DNA from: Streptomyces ferrugineus | Lineage (GTDB): Bacteria; Actinomycetota; Actinomycetes; Streptomycetales; Streptomycetaceae | Direction of reading: 5' to 3' | DNA length: 64,000 nucleotides | Assembly (NCBI RefSeq): GCF_015160855.1 | Contig: NZ_CP063373.1 | Coordinates: forward strand, 6,200,001-6,264,000 | Part shown: positions 25,594-34,618 of the stretch, one piece after another | How the letters are laid out: the number at the start of each line of letters is the position of its first letter | Position numbering within the stretch: the first letter of the stretch is position 1 | The notes under the pieces: generated by a model | Database searches by the model: none | What the model was told of the DNA's origin: nothing | Seen by the model: the letters and a program-made list of their open reading frames with translations, nothing else | Program-made: the position numbers and the translations under genes

Positions 25594-27114
25594 CTAGAAC
25601 AGCCCGAGCGGCTTGGTGCCGTAGCTGACCAGGAGGTTCTTGGTCTGGCTGTAGTGCTCGAGCATCATCTTGTGCGTCTCGCGGCCGATGCCGGAGACCT
25701 TGTAGCCACCGAACGCGGCGCCCGCCGGGTACTGGTGGTAGCAGTTGGTCCAGACGCGGCCGGCCTTGATGGCGCGGCCCATCCGGTAGGTGCGGCCGGT
25801 GTCGCGGCTCCACACGCCGGCGCCGAGGCCGTACAGCGTGTCGTTGGCGATCTCCAGGGCCTCCGCCTCGTCCTTGAAGGTGGTGACGGCGAGGACGGGT
25901 CCGAAGATCTCCTCCTGGAAGACCCGCATCCTGTTGTGGCCCTTGAGGACGGTCGGCTCGAAGAAGTAGCCGTCCTCGAACTCCGCGCCGACAGCCGGAC
26001 GGTGACCGCCGACCAGCAGTTCGGCGCCCTCCTTCAGGCCGATCTCGACGTACGACGCGATCTTCTCGACCTGCTGCCTGGAGACCTGCGGGCCGATCAT
26101 GGTGTCGGTGTCGAGCGGGTCGCCCTGCTTGATGGCGCGGATCCGCTCCAGGCAGCGGCCCATGAACTCCTCGTAGATGTCCTCCTGGATCAGCGCGCGG
26201 GAGGGGCAGGTGCAGACCTCGCCCTTGTTGAACGCGTAGAGCACGAGTCCTTCGACAGCCTTGTCGAGGAAGTCGTCGTCGGCCGCGGCCACGTCGTTGA
26301 AGAAGATGTTCGGCGACTTGCCGCCCAGCTCCAGCGTGACCGGGATGATGTTCTGGGACGCGTACTGCATGATCAGGCGGCCGGTGGTGGTCTCGCCGGT
26401 GAAGGCGACCTTGGCGATGCGCTTGTTGGTGGCCAGCGCCTTGCCGATCTCGGCGCCGGGGCCGTTGACGACGTTGAGGACGCCCGCGGGCACGTGGTCG
26501 CCGATGACCTCCATCAGCTTCAGGATCGACCACGGGGTCGGGGAGGCCGGCTTGATCACCGTGGCGTTTCCGGCGGCGAGGGCCGGGGCGAGCTTCCACG
26601 CGGCCATCAGCAGCGGGAAGTTGAAGGGGATGATCTGGCCGACCACGCCCAGCGGCTCGTGGAAGTGGTAGGCGATCGTCTCCTTGTCGATCTCGGTGAT
26701 CTCGCTCTCCTGGGCGCGGATCGCGGCCGCGAAGTAGCGGAAGTGGTCGGCGGCGAGCGGGATGTCGGCGGCCAGGGTCTCGCGGACCGGCTTGCCGTTC
26801 TCCCAGCTCTCGGCGACGGCGAGTTCCTCGCGGTGGGCGTCGATGGCGTCGGCCACCTTGTTCAGCACCGCGGCGCGCTCGGTGGTGGACGCCTCGCCCC
26901 ACTTGTCCTTGGCGGCGTGCGCGGCGTCCAGGGCGAGTTCGATGTCGGCGGCCCCGGACTTCGGGACCTCACAGATGGGCTTGGCGGTGGCGGGGCACAG
27001 GTTGGGCGTGTACTGGCCCGTGGTGGGTGCCTGCCACTTGCCGCCGATGAAGTTCTCGTACCGGGGCGCGACGTCGACCGGGCTGCCCGGCCTCCCCGGA
27101 GGCTCGTACTTCAT
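25594..27114 (-). CDS. NAD-dependent aldehyde dehydrogenase (acetaldehyde type)
   Basis: This 506-residue enzyme has the oxyanion/NAD motif [24 protein letters not shown], the catalytic Glu in LELGGKSPN and the catalytic Cys in GEVCTCPSR. It belongs to the AldB/ExaC group, which uses short-chain aldehydes including acetaldehyde. It is first in the aldh-DUF779-adh run, transcribed away from a GAF-domain regulator 55 bp upstream on the same strand. That regulator is the likely activator, as for other AcoR-like/aldehyde dehydrogenase pairs. Confidence 0.95.
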   Translation of the reverse strand: MKYEPPGRPGSPVDVAPRYENFIGGKWQAPTTGQYTPNLCPATAKPICEVPKSGAADIELALDAAHAAKDKWGEASTTERAAVLNKVADAIDAHREELAVAESWENGKPVRETLAADIPLAADHFRYFAAAIRAQESEITEIDKETIAYHFHEPLGVVGQIIPFNFPLLMAAWKLAPALAAGNATVIKPASPTPWSILKLMEVIGDHVPAGVLNVVNGPGAEIGKALATNKRIAKVAFTGETTTGRLIMQYASQNIIPVTLELGGKSPNIFFNDVAAADDDFLDKAVEGLVLYAFNKGEVCTCPSRALIQEDIYEEFMGRCLERIRAIKQGDPLDTDTMIGPQVSRQQVEKIASYVEIGLKEGAELLVGGHRPAVGAEFEDGYFFEPTVLKGHNRMRVFQEEIFGPVLAVTTFKDEAEALEIANDTLYGLGAGVWSRDTGRTYRMGRAIKAGRVWTNCYHQYPAGAAFGGYKVSGIGRETHKMMLEHYSQTKNLLVSYGTKPLGLF

Positions 27115-27169
27115 GACCGTCCCCTTTCGGATCATTGCCGGTCTCGACGATCGGGTGATGCTGGGCACG

Positions 27170-28492
27170 TTAGGAGCCGGAACGCTGCAACAGCGCTGCA
27201 TGCCGCCCCACCTGTGGCGGGACGGCCAGGCCGATGTCCAGTGCGTGCGCGCGGGCCGCGGCGGCGGCGCGCTGCGGTGAGCCGCCCGGCAGGGTCCTGG
27301 CAAGCGCCGCCCAGGCGGAGACGTCGTCGGCTCCCGCGTCCGTGCCCACCCAGCGGCGCAGCAGCCCCGGATCGCCGCTGCCCAGGACGGCGCCGCGCAA
27401 CTGCTGCTCCAGGGAACGCCGTCGCTCCACCACGAGCGGCGCCTGAGAGCGCGGCAGCAGCGGACCGGCGTAGCGGGTGAGCGCCTCGGCCGCCCGTCCC
27501 TCGGCGAGCAGCGACTCGACGTCCCCGAAGTCGGTGCGCACCGGGCGGAGCAACGTGTACGGCCGCGACCCGAGCAGATCGGGTCCCAGCACGGCACGCA
27601 GCCGGGTCATCTCGGCGCGCAGGGTCGAGGGCGGTATCTCGCGCTCCGACAGGTCCACCGCGAGGCGGTCGCCGGTCACGCCCCGGCCGGCCAGGGTCAG
27701 CGTCAGCACGATCTCGCTGTGCCGCGGGCTGAGGTGCCGCACCCGGTCGGCGCACTCCAGCACGGCGCGGTCCCGGCCCAGCGCCCACAGCCGTGCGGCG
27801 GGCACCGGCGTCGCCCCGGCGTGCGGGACCCGCCCGTCGGGGACCAGGCGCGCGGCCGGCGTACGGGCGAGCTCGGCCTCGGCCGCCAGCGCCGCCGCGC
27901 GCACCGCGGCCAGGGCGGGAGGGGTGGCGATGGTGCTGCCGCCGGTGAGGTCGACCACGCCGAGGACACGTCCGGTGCGCGGATCGCGTACCGGGGCGGC
28001 GGCGCACGACCAGGCGTGCACGGCGGCGCTGTAGTGCTCGCCCGCCACGATCTGGACGGCGCGGCCCAACTCCAGTGCGGTACCGGGGGCGTTGGTCCCG
28101 GCCTGCTGCTCCGACCACACGGCGCCCTCGACGAAGCGCATCCGCTCGGCCCGGCCCACGGTCGCGGCGTCGCCCTCGACCCACAGCAGCGTCCCGTCGG
28201 CGTCGCCGACCGCGAACACATGCCCGTCGTCCGCCGCACCGGCGCCCAGCAGCTCCCGGAACAGGGGCAGTACGGCGACGAGCGGGTGGGTCAGCCGGTA
28301 GTCGTCCAGCTCGGCACGGGTGCCCCGCAGGGGCGGCAGTCCGCTGCCGTCGGGCCGTACGCCGCGGGCCGCGCAGCGCCGCCACGAGTCGGCCACCAGG
28401 GCCCGGCCCGCCGGCGGCGCTCCGGGCGAGGTCATGAACCGCTCGTGTGCGGTGCGCAGCGCGGACAGCGAGGCGACGGTGGAAGCCTCCAT
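27170..28492 (-). CDS. GAF-domain transcriptional regulator (AcoR-like, no AAA domain)
   Basis: The 440-residue protein opens like AcoR-family regulators ([16 protein letters not shown]) and has a GAF-like sensor region at about residues 80-200 ([35 protein letters not shown]). It lacks the sigma-54 AAA module. A region from about 250 ([42 protein letters not shown]) looks like a winged-helix DNA-binding part. Actinobacterial members of this type activate adjacent aldehyde and alcohol dehydrogenase genes. Putative OsdR boxes lie 69-137 bp upstream. Confidence 0.8.
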   Translation of the reverse strand: MEASTVASLSALRTAHERFMTSPGAPPAGRALVADSWRRCAARGVRPDGSGLPPLRGTRAELDDYRLTHPLVAVLPLFRELLGAGAADDGHVFAVGDADGTLLWVEGDAATVGRAERMRFVEGAVWSEQQAGTNAPGTALELGRAVQIVAGEHYSAAVHAWSCAAAPVRDPRTGRVLGVVDLTGGSTIATPPALAAVRAAALAAEAELARTPAARLVPDGRVPHAGATPVPAARLWALGRDRAVLECADRVRHLSPRHSEIVLTLTLAGRGVTGDRLAVDLSEREIPPSTLRAEMTRLRAVLGPDLLGSRPYTLLRPVRTDFGDVESLLAEGRAAEALTRYAGPLLPRSQAPLVVERRRSLEQQLRGAVLGSGDPGLLRRWVGTDAGADDVSAWAALARTLPGGSPQRAAAAARAHALDIGLAVPPQVGRHAALLQRSGS

Positions 28493-28560
28493 GGCACCTC
28501 CCCTGTACGAGCCTGCCGTGCGTCCGCACCAGCCTCACCCGCACGGGGCAGCGGGCCCAG

Positions 28561-28574
28561 GTGCCGAACGTCCC
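28561..28574. promoter_or_regulatory. Putative OsdR box, variant copy
   Basis: GTGCCGAACGTCCC matches the palindrome GGGCCG-NN-CGGCCC at 10 of 12 fixed positions. It lies 69 bp before the GAF regulator start. Confidence 0.45.
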
Positions 28575-28615
28575 CTGCGGCGGGGCCTCTTGGGCTTCCG
28601 GCAGGGGCGGGGCAC

Positions 28616-28629
28616 GGGCCGGACAGCCG
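28616..28629. promoter_or_regulatory. Putative OsdR box, variant copy
   Basis: GGGCCGGACAGCCG has a perfect left half and a right half like the CAGCCC variants seen before hmp and ctaD. It is 124 bp before the GAF regulator. Confidence 0.4.
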
Positions 28630-28745
28630 TACGAGAAGCCCGCGAGACGGGGGTGCGTGCCGGGCCCGACGGGCCGAACGAACGGGAACGCCCGTATCCG
28701 GACCGAAACCGCCCGCCCCCCACGATCCGCGCAGGCCCGGCACGC

Positions 28746-28771
28746 AGGGCAGGGGAACGCGGCCCTGCCCT
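28746..28771 (-). terminator. Hairpin downstream of the osdK-like gene
   Basis: AGGGCAGGG (28746-28754) pairs perfectly with CCCTGCCCT (28763-28771) around an 8-base loop. It lies 137 bases past the histidine kinase stop and before the promoter region of the GAF regulator, in a 415-bp gap with no convincing gene. Confidence 0.5.
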
Positions 28772-28863
28772 TTCCGGGAGGCCGTCCGAGGCGATCCCCC
28801 CATCAGCAGATCCGCCTCGCCGGACTCGGCACCACCCTCGCAGCGCACGGAACGGCACGACAG

Positions 28864-28898
28864 GGACCGAACGGCCCTACCGGGGTCCTGACCGGCCC
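28864..28898. promoter_or_regulatory. Tandem putative OsdR boxes
   Basis: GGACCGAACGGCCC (28864-28877) and GTCCTGACCGGCCC (28885-28898) have identical right halves placed exactly 21 bp apart. They lie immediately after the histidine kinase stop codon, about 370 bp upstream of the GAF regulator start. They may serve a distant promoter for the GAF regulator or an unseen small transcript. Confidence 0.45.
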
Positions 28899-28907
28899 AT
28901 GCGGGCC

Positions 28908-30671
28908 CTACCGCTCCCCCACCGGCACCCGCCACACCAGCGTCGTGCCGCCACCGGCGGGGCAGTCCACCCGCAGCGCGCCACCCAACTGCGCGGCGCG
29001 TTCCGCCATGTTGCGCAGGCCACTGCGGCGGCCGTCGGCAGGGATGCCCACGCCGGTGTCGGAGACGGTCAGGCGCACCTCCCTGCCGTCGGTCTCGAGT
29101 ACGACCTCGGCGCGGTCCGCGTGGGCGTGGCGGGCGACGTTGGTCAGGGCCTCGGAGAGGACGGCCACCACATGGTCGGCGACCTCCTTGGGCACGTGGG
29201 TGTCCAGCAGACCTTCCATCCGCACGCCGGGCGCGAAGCCCAGCACCGGTGCGGCCTCGCCGACCACGCGCACCGCACGGGCCCGCAGGCCGGGGCCGCC
29301 CGCGCCCTCGCGTTCCCGCAGCCCGAAGATGGTCGACCGGATGATCTTGATGGTCTCGTCCAGGTCCTCCACCGCCCGTGCGACGCGGTCCGAGGCCTGC
29401 TGGTGCTCGATGAACCGCCCGGCGCTCTGCAGCGTCATCCCCGTGGCGAACAGCCGCTGGATCGCCAGGTCGTGCAGGTCGCGGGCGATGCGGTCGCGGT
29501 CCTGGAGCACCGCGATCCGCTCCGCGTCCGCGCGGCGCTCGGCCAGTTCCATCGCGACCGCGGCCTGGGCGGCGAAACCCCGCAGCGGCTCGGTCTCCCG
29601 CTCGGCGAACACCGGCTGGTCCACCGCCCGCACGAGCAGCACGACACCCCTCAGTCCCTCGCCGGCGCCGATGGGCACCGCCACGGCCGGCCCCAGGCCG
29701 GTGAAGCGCCGCGAACCCGGGGCGGCCTTGCCCGGCCCTTCGGCCGGGCGGCTCCACGTCTCGCTCCGCTCGTCCTCGGAGATGTCCGGGCTGGAGACCA
29801 GCGTGGCGTCCGCGAAGGCCTTGCCGATCAGGCTGCCGTCCACGGGCAGGACCAGACCCCGGTGCGCCTCCGCCTCGCGCCCGATGGCCAGTTCCACGGT
29901 CAGCGAGTCGGTGCCCTCCATGGGCACCGCGACCACGGCGAGGGCCGCGCCGGTGATCTCCCGGGCCCGTTCGGCGATCAGCCCGAGGACCTCGCCGCGG
30001 TCGCTGCCGGACATCAGACTGTGCGTGATCTCGGCGCTCGCCCGCAGCCAGCGCTCGCGCAGCCGGGACTCCTCGTACAGACGGGCGTTGTCGATCGCCA
30101 CACCGGCCGCCACGGCCAGGGTGGACAGCACCGACTCGTCCTCCTCGTCGAACTGCGCCCCGCCCCGCTTCTCGGTCAGGTAGAGGTTGCCGAAGACCTG
30201 GTCCCGGACCCGGATCGGAACGCCGAGGAAGGAGTTCATCGGGGGATGGTGCGCCGGGAAGCCGTACGAGGCCGGGTGCTCGGAGAGCCTGGTCAGCCGC
30301 AGCGGCTCGGGATGGCGGATCAGCTCGCCGAGGATGCCGTGCCCCTCCGGGTAGTGGCCGATCTTCGCGGCCTGTTCCTCGGTGACGCCGACCGTGAGGA
30401 AGTCCGCGATCCCCTTGCCGTCGGGGCCGATCACGCCGAGCGCGGCGTACTGCGCGTCGACCAGCGCCGCCGCGGCCTCGACGATGCTCTTCAGCGCCTG
30501 CTCCAGGTCCAGCTCCCGGCCGACCGAGAGCACCGCCTCCAGCAGGCTGTGCACCCGGTCGCGGGTGCCCCGGGCCGCGTCCAGCCGGGCCTGCAGCTCC
30601 TCCAGCAACTCGTCCAGCCTGAGCTGCGGCAGCCGTACGCGGGCCTCCCCGGACTCCTCGGAGCTTCCCAC
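28908..30671 (-). CDS. osdK: DevS/OsdK-like GAF-GAF sensor histidine kinase
   Basis: This cytoplasmic kinase has two GAF domains (about residues 35-185 and 205-360), an H-box RDRIARDLHDLAIQRLF with the phospho-acceptor His, and a HATPase domain (SEALTNVARHAHA; DTGVGIP; GLRNMAERA). GAF-A contains LSEHPASYGFPAHHPPMNSF, then FGNLYLTEK, almost the same as the haem pocket of mycobacterial DosS, including the HPPM His that ligates haem there. It is thus a candidate O2/NO/CO or redox sensor. GTG 30671 is chosen because GGAGG lies seven bases upstream; ATG 30722 lacks one. The response regulator gene is 131 bp upstream on the same strand. Confidence 0.9.
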   Translation of the reverse strand: MGSSEESGEARVRLPQLRLDELLEELQARLDAARGTRDRVHSLLEAVLSVGRELDLEQALKSIVEAAAALVDAQYAALGVIGPDGKGIADFLTVGVTEEQAAKIGHYPEGHGILGELIRHPEPLRLTRLSEHPASYGFPAHHPPMNSFLGVPIRVRDQVFGNLYLTEKRGGAQFDEEDESVLSTLAVAAGVAIDNARLYEESRLRERWLRASAEITHSLMSGSDRGEVLGLIAERAREITGAALAVVAVPMEGTDSLTVELAIGREAEAHRGLVLPVDGSLIGKAFADATLVSSPDISEDERSETWSRPAEGPGKAAPGSRRFTGLGPAVAVPIGAGEGLRGVVLLVRAVDQPVFAERETEPLRGFAAQAAVAMELAERRADAERIAVLQDRDRIARDLHDLAIQRLFATGMTLQSAGRFIEHQQASDRVARAVEDLDETIKIIRSTIFGLREREGAGGPGLRARAVRVVGEAAPVLGFAPGVRMEGLLDTHVPKEVADHVVAVLSEALTNVARHAHADRAEVVLETDGREVRLTVSDTGVGIPADGRRSGLRNMAERAAQLGGALRVDCPAGGGTTLVWRVPVGER

Positions 30672-30801
30672 CGGCGGTCCTCCGATCCCCTCGACACACC
30701 CGCGGCCGAACCTGCCCGTCATGTGTCACGTAGTGGTGCTGCGCAGGGACGATACGGGATCAGGTCCGGCGGCCGGGAGCCGGGCATCGCGTCGGCAGGG
30801 C

Positions 30802-31494
30802 TCAGTGGCCGTCCTGCTTGAGCCTGTCGCGGGCCTGGGTGGCGATCACCGCGGCCTGGATGCGCCGCTCCACGCCGAGCTTGGCCAGCAGGCGGGAGAT
30901 GTGGTTCTTGACCGTCTTCTCCGCCAAGAAGAGGCGCTGCCCGATCTGCCGGTTGGTCAGCCCTTCTCCGATCAGCTCCAGGATCTCCCGCTCCCGGTCG
31001 GTCAGTCCCGGCAGGGCGTCCGGCTCCTCCTCCTTCTGCTCCCCCTCGCGCAACCGGGCCATCAGCTTGGTGGTGGCGCTCGGGTCGAGCAGCGACTGGC
31101 CGCGGGCCACCGTGCGCACGGCCGCCACCAGGTCGGATCCCTGGATCTGCTTCAGCACGTATCCGGACGCCCCGGCCATGATCGAGTCCAGCAGGGCCTC
31201 CTCGTCGTCGAACGAGGTCAGCATCAGGCACGCCAGGTCGGGCAGTCGCGAGCGCAGCTCGCGGCACACGGTCACACCGTCGCCGTCCGGCAGTCGGACA
31301 TCGAGCACCGCGACCTGCGGGCGCAGGGCGGGGACGCGGACGAGTGCCTGCTCGGCGGTGGCGGCCTCGCCGACCACGCTGATGTCCGGTTCGTCGTTCA
31401 GCAGGTCGTGCACCCCCCGCCGTACCACCTCGTGGTCGTCCAGCAGGAAGACCCGGATCGGGTTGCCGGGGTCGGCCTGCTCGCTGTCAGCCAT
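30802..31494 (-). CDS. osdR: DevR/OsdR-like response regulator
   Basis: This 230-residue NarL-family regulator has a receiver domain ([13 protein letters not shown]; Asp in [26 protein letters not shown]) and a LuxR HTH ([21 protein letters not shown]; recognition helix [16 protein letters not shown]). The recognition helix keeps the Lys and Asn residues that contact the DosR box in M. tuberculosis DosR. It is the presumed partner of the kinase at 28908 and the best candidate to bind the GGGCCG palindromes scattered through this island, one of which lies 112 bp upstream. ATG 31494 has AAGGAG eight bases before it. Confidence 0.93.
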   Translation of the reverse strand: MADSEQADPGNPIRVFLLDDHEVVRRGVHDLLNDEPDISVVGEAATAEQALVRVPALRPQVAVLDVRLPDGDGVTVCRELRSRLPDLACLMLTSFDDEEALLDSIMAGASGYVLKQIQGSDLVAAVRTVARGQSLLDPSATTKLMARLREGEQKEEEPDALPGLTDREREILELIGEGLTNRQIGQRLFLAEKTVKNHISRLLAKLGVERRIQAAVIATQARDRLKQDGH

Positions 31495-31591
31495 CGGGAT
31501 GCTCCTTGTGTCTGGTTCACGGTCCTGCGGTCTCACACCGATGCCCCGTCGTCGACGGTACCGGCTCCCTCACTGGATCCTTCTCGCCGAC

Positions 31592-31619
31592 GGGCCGAAA
31601 GACCAGGGCCGGTCGGCCC
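31592..31619. promoter_or_regulatory. Putative OsdR boxes upstream of osdR
   Basis: GGGCCGGTCGGCCC (31606-31619) is a perfect palindrome. A second left half (GGGCCGAAAGACCA) starts 14 bp away at 31592. They lie 98-126 bp before the osdR start, which suggests autoregulation. Confidence 0.55.
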
Positions 31620-31642
31620 CGAAGCGCCACGGATGCCGAAGG

Positions 31643-32260
31643 TCAGAGCAGCCACCGGTGACGGCTGACGAACGGCAGGCGTGCCCACGCCCTGCCGAGT
31701 CCCCAGACCGCTCCGGCTCCCACAGCCGCGAGGGCGATCAGGACGACGGCGTAGACGACGTGGTACTCGGCGAACGGGTTGGTCGACATGCTCGGCGAGC
31801 CGTCGGAGAGGTGCTTGGCCGGCGGCCACTCGGCGATCCACATCAGCGCCATCATCAACGTGCCCGCGACGGCGGCCAGCCGCAGCCCGATGCCCAGGAC
31901 CAGCGCCAGGCCGATGCCGAGCAGGCCCAGCATGAACAGCCAGTCCGCCCAGCCGGCCCCGGCCCAGTCGTGGAACGTGGACTCCATCGGCCCGGCCGCG
32001 ACACCGCTGAGGAAGCCCTTGGTGGGCGAGCCGCCGTCGATCCAGCCGTTGCCGGACCGGGTGGCGTAGCCGAGGCCGAAGGCCTTGTCCAGGAACGCCC
32101 ACAGGAAGACGAACCCGGTCAGCAGGCGCAGGGACGCGAAGACGTACGCGCTCGTCGCGGTCGCCGTCGTCGTGGCGGCCGCCGCGGGTGCCGTGCCGGT
32201 CCCGCGCAGCGACGGGAAGCGGAACCCCGGGTGCCGGTGAGGGTGGTCGTGGACTGCCAT
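31643..32260 (-). CDS. DoxX-like membrane protein
   Basis: The 205-residue protein has a His-rich N-terminus (AVHDHPHRHPGF) and four transmembrane helices (ASLRLLTGFVFLWAFLDK; WLFMLGLLGIGLALVLG; LAAVAGTLMMALMWIAEWP; VVYAVVLIALAAVGAGAVWG). It has the DoxX-like RLLTGFVFLWAFLDKAFGLG segment. DoxX/DoxD relatives are linked to quinone reduction or redox stress at the membrane. ATG 32260 is chosen because GGAAGGG is nine bases upstream; ATG 32269 is too close to it. A tandem OsdR-type box precedes it. Confidence 0.82.
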   Translation of the reverse strand: MAVHDHPHRHPGFRFPSLRGTGTAPAAAATTTATATSAYVFASLRLLTGFVFLWAFLDKAFGLGYATRSGNGWIDGGSPTKGFLSGVAAGPMESTFHDWAGAGWADWLFMLGLLGIGLALVLGIGLRLAAVAGTLMMALMWIAEWPPAKHLSDGSPSMSTNPFAEYHVVYAVVLIALAAVGAGAVWGLGRAWARLPFVSRHRWLL

Positions 32261-32348
32261 GGTGCTCATCCCTTCCAGGCGTGCCGCTCGAGACGTCGAC
32301 GACTCGCGTCGCGCCCTCAATGTCCCGCTTCGACGCCCGGGATCGGAG

Positions 32349-32384
32349 GGGCCGCGCGGCCCGCGGGAAGGGGCCGAACGTCCC
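32349..32384. promoter_or_regulatory. Tandem putative OsdR boxes upstream of the DoxX gene
   Basis: GGGCCGCGCGGCCC (32349-32362, perfect) and GGGCCGAACGTCCC (32371-32384, one mismatch) are 22 bp apart start to start, placed on the same face of the helix. They lie 89-124 bp before the start at 32260. Confidence 0.6.
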
Positions 32385-32435
32385 TGTTCTCAGCCTCCGG
32401 TCAGCCGTCCCCCGTCCAGTGGGTGAGGCTCCGCC

Positions 32436-32876
32436 TCAGGAGGCGAGGTGCACGCCGTACATCGTGCGGCCGCCGACGAGTTCCCGTCCGGTGATCAGAT
32501 CGGGTTCGACCCGCACGAACACCTCCTCGGGCGAGGGCACCCAGGAGCGGGGTCCCTCCCGGCACAGGCGCGCGTGCTCGGCCGGGTCCCGCACCACGCC
32601 GGCCCGGCCGGTGACGACCACGCTCCAGCCGGACCGCGCGGCGGCATCGAACGCGTCCGCCTCGAAGGCGACCACCGCGCCGTCGACGGCGCGGGCCAGC
32701 TCCGAGGCCGCCGACGTCCGCAGCAGGACCGCACCGCCGGGGTCCAGACAGAAGTTGACCGGCAGTACGGCGGGCAGGGCGAAGCGGGTGTAGACGATAC
32801 GGCCGACAGGCGCCTTCGCCAGCATGCGCAGGCACTCCCGCCGATCGAGCTCACGGAAACCGTCGTTGGGGTACAT
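32436..32876 (-). CDS. PPOX-type FMN split-barrel protein
   Basis: This protein of about 146 residues has a pyridoxamine-phosphate-oxidase fold: LDRRECLRMLAKAPVGRIVYT, PAVLPVNFCLD, VVAFEADAFD and SGWSVVVTGRAGVV. These proteins bind FMN or F420; several belong to the mycobacterial dormancy regulon. The start at 32876 (MYPNDGF) is chosen because the paralogue at 48531 begins the same way (MFHNDGF); ATG 32918 is a possible extension. These two paralogues are much closer to each other than to the other four in the window. Confidence 0.85.
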   Translation of the reverse strand: MYPNDGFRELDRRECLRMLAKAPVGRIVYTRFALPAVLPVNFCLDPGGAVLLRTSAASELARAVDGAVVAFEADAFDAAARSGWSVVVTGRAGVVRDPAEHARLCREGPRSWVPSPEEVFVRVEPDLITGRELVGGRTMYGVHLAS

Positions 32877-32947
32877 GGCCAGTCCGTCTTTCGCCTGAAG
32901 CTGCCTTGTGGACTCCATCGTGTCGCCCGGCCGCGCCCGGCGGTGAG

Positions 32948-33003
32948 GGGCCGTGAGTCCCGGCCCTGACGGCGAGCGGCCCTGCGGCAGGGACGTCTGT
33001 CCC
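32948..33003. promoter_or_regulatory. Putative OsdR box array with 21-bp phasing
   Basis: GGGCCGTGAGTCCC (32948-32961) and GGGACGTCTGTCCC (32990-33003) are separated by 42 bp (two times 21), with a half site ACGGCGAGCGGCCC at exactly the midpoint (32969-32982). The variants AGTCCC and GGGACG move toward the mycobacterial GGGACT box. The array is 72 bp before the PPOX start at 32876. Confidence 0.5.
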
Positions 33004-33024
33004 GCACCGGCACTCGGGCGGCGG

Positions 33025-33717
33025 CTACCGCCGACCGGCGTCCCCCTGGGCGGCGGGACGGGCCACCAGGACCAGCACGTCCTGGTGGAGTTCGTCGCGA
33101 GGGATGTCCAGGCCCGCCCACAGCGCGGCGGCGGCGAGCAGATTGAAGGGGCGGTGCGGGGCGCAGTTCACGTCGGACGCGAGGGCGGGCAGCCGCGGCA
33201 GGCGCTCGGCCAGGATCCGGGCCGCCGCCTCCGCGTCGGCCGCGTGCGGTCCGGCCTCCGTGGGCACGGGCTTTCCCGCGCCGGACACCAGGGCCTCGGT
33301 GAGGAGCAGCCGCGGGCCGTGCGCGGCCGTCCACCGGTCCGGCCGGGTGGTCGCCGCCACGCCGGGTACGGCGTCGACGACCCGGCCCAGCATCCAGGCG
33401 GCCTGTGCGACTCCGGTGGCCAGCACGCCGGCGCCGGCGCCCGCCGACCACGGGCGGTTCCCCTCGCCGGTGCGGGCCCGGCCGAGCGCCTGCCATCCGT
33501 CGGCCCGGTCGGTGACCGGAACCGGCACGGACATGGGTGCCTCCAGCACGAGTGCCGCCCGGCCGCCGGAGGTCAGGGCCGCGGCCAGCGCCCGGACCGC
33601 CGACTCGGGGTCGGTCCCCTGGCCGGTGAGCGACAGTGCCGGCGCGTCGAGTGCCGCCCAGGCGAACCGCCCGAGGGCAACCGAGCCGACGTCCACCCCG
33701 ACCACCCGCGCTTCCAT
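33025..33717 (-). CDS. Hypothetical protein, DUF429-like RNase H fold
   Basis: This 230-residue protein starts MEARVVGVDVGSVALGRFAWAAL, an RNase-H-like first strand with a nucleotide- or metal-binding Asp. It has VLEAPMSVPVPV and a second acidic region (AADAEAAARILAE) with DVNCAPHRPFNLLAAAALWA near the end. This order fits DUF429 predicted nucleases, whose substrate is unknown. It lies between two PPOX genes on the same strand. Its role in the island is unclear. Confidence 0.6.
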   Translation of the reverse strand: MEARVVGVDVGSVALGRFAWAALDAPALSLTGQGTDPESAVRALAAALTSGGRAALVLEAPMSVPVPVTDRADGWQALGRARTGEGNRPWSAGAGAGVLATGVAQAAWMLGRVVDAVPGVAATTRPDRWTAAHGPRLLLTEALVSGAGKPVPTEAGPHAADAEAAARILAERLPRLPALASDVNCAPHRPFNLLAAAALWAGLDIPRDELHQDVLVLVARPAAQGDAGRR

Positions 33718-33760
33718 GGCGCCCAGTCCACCACAGCGCGGCCGGCCGGGGCACGGGATC

Positions 33761-34462
33761 TCACCTGTGCGCGGGCGAGCGCTCCCTGATCTCGCGGCCG
33801 GTGATCTCGACCGGGTCGACGCACACCCACATGTCGCGCCCGTCGCCCGCCCAGGGCTTGCTGTACGCCCGCTCCTCCAGCCGGCGCCTGGCTTCGGGAT
33901 CCGTCACACCGCGGGCACGGCCGCGCACCAGCACGCTCCAGCCCCGGCTGAACGCCTCGTCGATGTGGTCGACTTCGAAGCCGACTCGGGTGCCGAGAAC
34001 CTGTGAGGGAACGGAGCCGGGCGCGGTCCTGAAGACGATCGAGCCGTCCACGACGCTGTAGTTGACGGGGAGCACCACCGGCCCCTCGGCCCGGGTCACC
34101 GCCAGCCTGCCCACACCGTGGGTCGACAGCCGCCGCCAGCACTCCTCGACGCCGAGCTCCACGAACTCCGCGTTCCGGGCGGCCCTCCCCCGGCCGGGCG
34201 GCAGGTCGACGTCGCCGCCGGTGAGCACCGTCACGCTCGTCCGCAGGGCGCCCGCGAGTCGCACGAGGGCGCTGATGCTCGGTGCGGCGGCCGGGGACTC
34301 CTCCAGATAGCGGAGATAGCCGGGGGCCATGCCCGCCCGGACGGCCACGTCACGCCGCGTCAGGCCCAGTTCCGCCCGCCGGCGCATGAGACGGCGGCCG
34401 AGATCGGCCCGTGCGGTTTCGGGCGGCACCTTCGCGGCGCCTGCTGCCGCCTGTCCGAGCAC
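33761..34462 (-). CDS. HTH-PPOX fusion protein
   Basis: The 233-residue protein joins an XRE-type helix-turn-helix (residues 20-78: LGRRLMRRRAELGLTRRDVA, then MAPGYLRYLEESPAAAPS) to a PPOX FMN split barrel (about 95-225: CWRRLSTHGVGRLAVT, VVLPVNYSVVDGSIVFRT, RGWSVLVRGRARGVTD). The fusion could make DNA binding depend on flavin or F420 state. GTG 34462 has AGAGGAGG eight bases upstream. A perfect OsdR-type box lies 111 bp before the start. Both domains look complete. Confidence 0.85.
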   Translation of the reverse strand: MLGQAAAGAAKVPPETARADLGRRLMRRRAELGLTRRDVAVRAGMAPGYLRYLEESPAAAPSISALVRLAGALRTSVTVLTGGDVDLPPGRGRAARNAEFVELGVEECWRRLSTHGVGRLAVTRAEGPVVLPVNYSVVDGSIVFRTAPGSVPSQVLGTRVGFEVDHIDEAFSRGWSVLVRGRARGVTDPEARRRLEERAYSKPWAGDGRDMWVCVDPVEITGREIRERSPAHR

Positions 34463-34572
34463 GGTTCTCGCCTCCTCTGCATCGGGCCGCCGGAACGGCC
34501 GGGTTGCCTGCGGGATGCGATGCCAGAAAGGCCCCGCATGTCCAGTGTGTCCACTGTGATCGGTATCCGCTT

Positions 34573-34586
34573 GGGCCGACCGGCCC
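34573..34586. promoter_or_regulatory. Putative OsdR box, perfect copy
   Basis: GGGCCGACCGGCCC lies 111 bp upstream of the HTH-PPOX gene and 33 bp beyond the end of the nitroreductase gene at 34619. Confidence 0.6.
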
Positions 34587-34618
34587 TGCTGTGCCGCGCG
34601 AGACGCCCGGCGGACCGC

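Noticed and set aside
28535..28858. 107-codon minus-strand frame in the gap between the GAF regulator and OsdK genes
   Set aside because: Arg/Gly/Pro-rich translation, no ribosome binding site, and it contains the hairpin at 28746-28771.
30671..30722. ATG 30722 as the histidine kinase start
   Set aside because: No ribosome binding site; GTG 30671 has GGAGG at good spacing and removes only a low-complexity lead.
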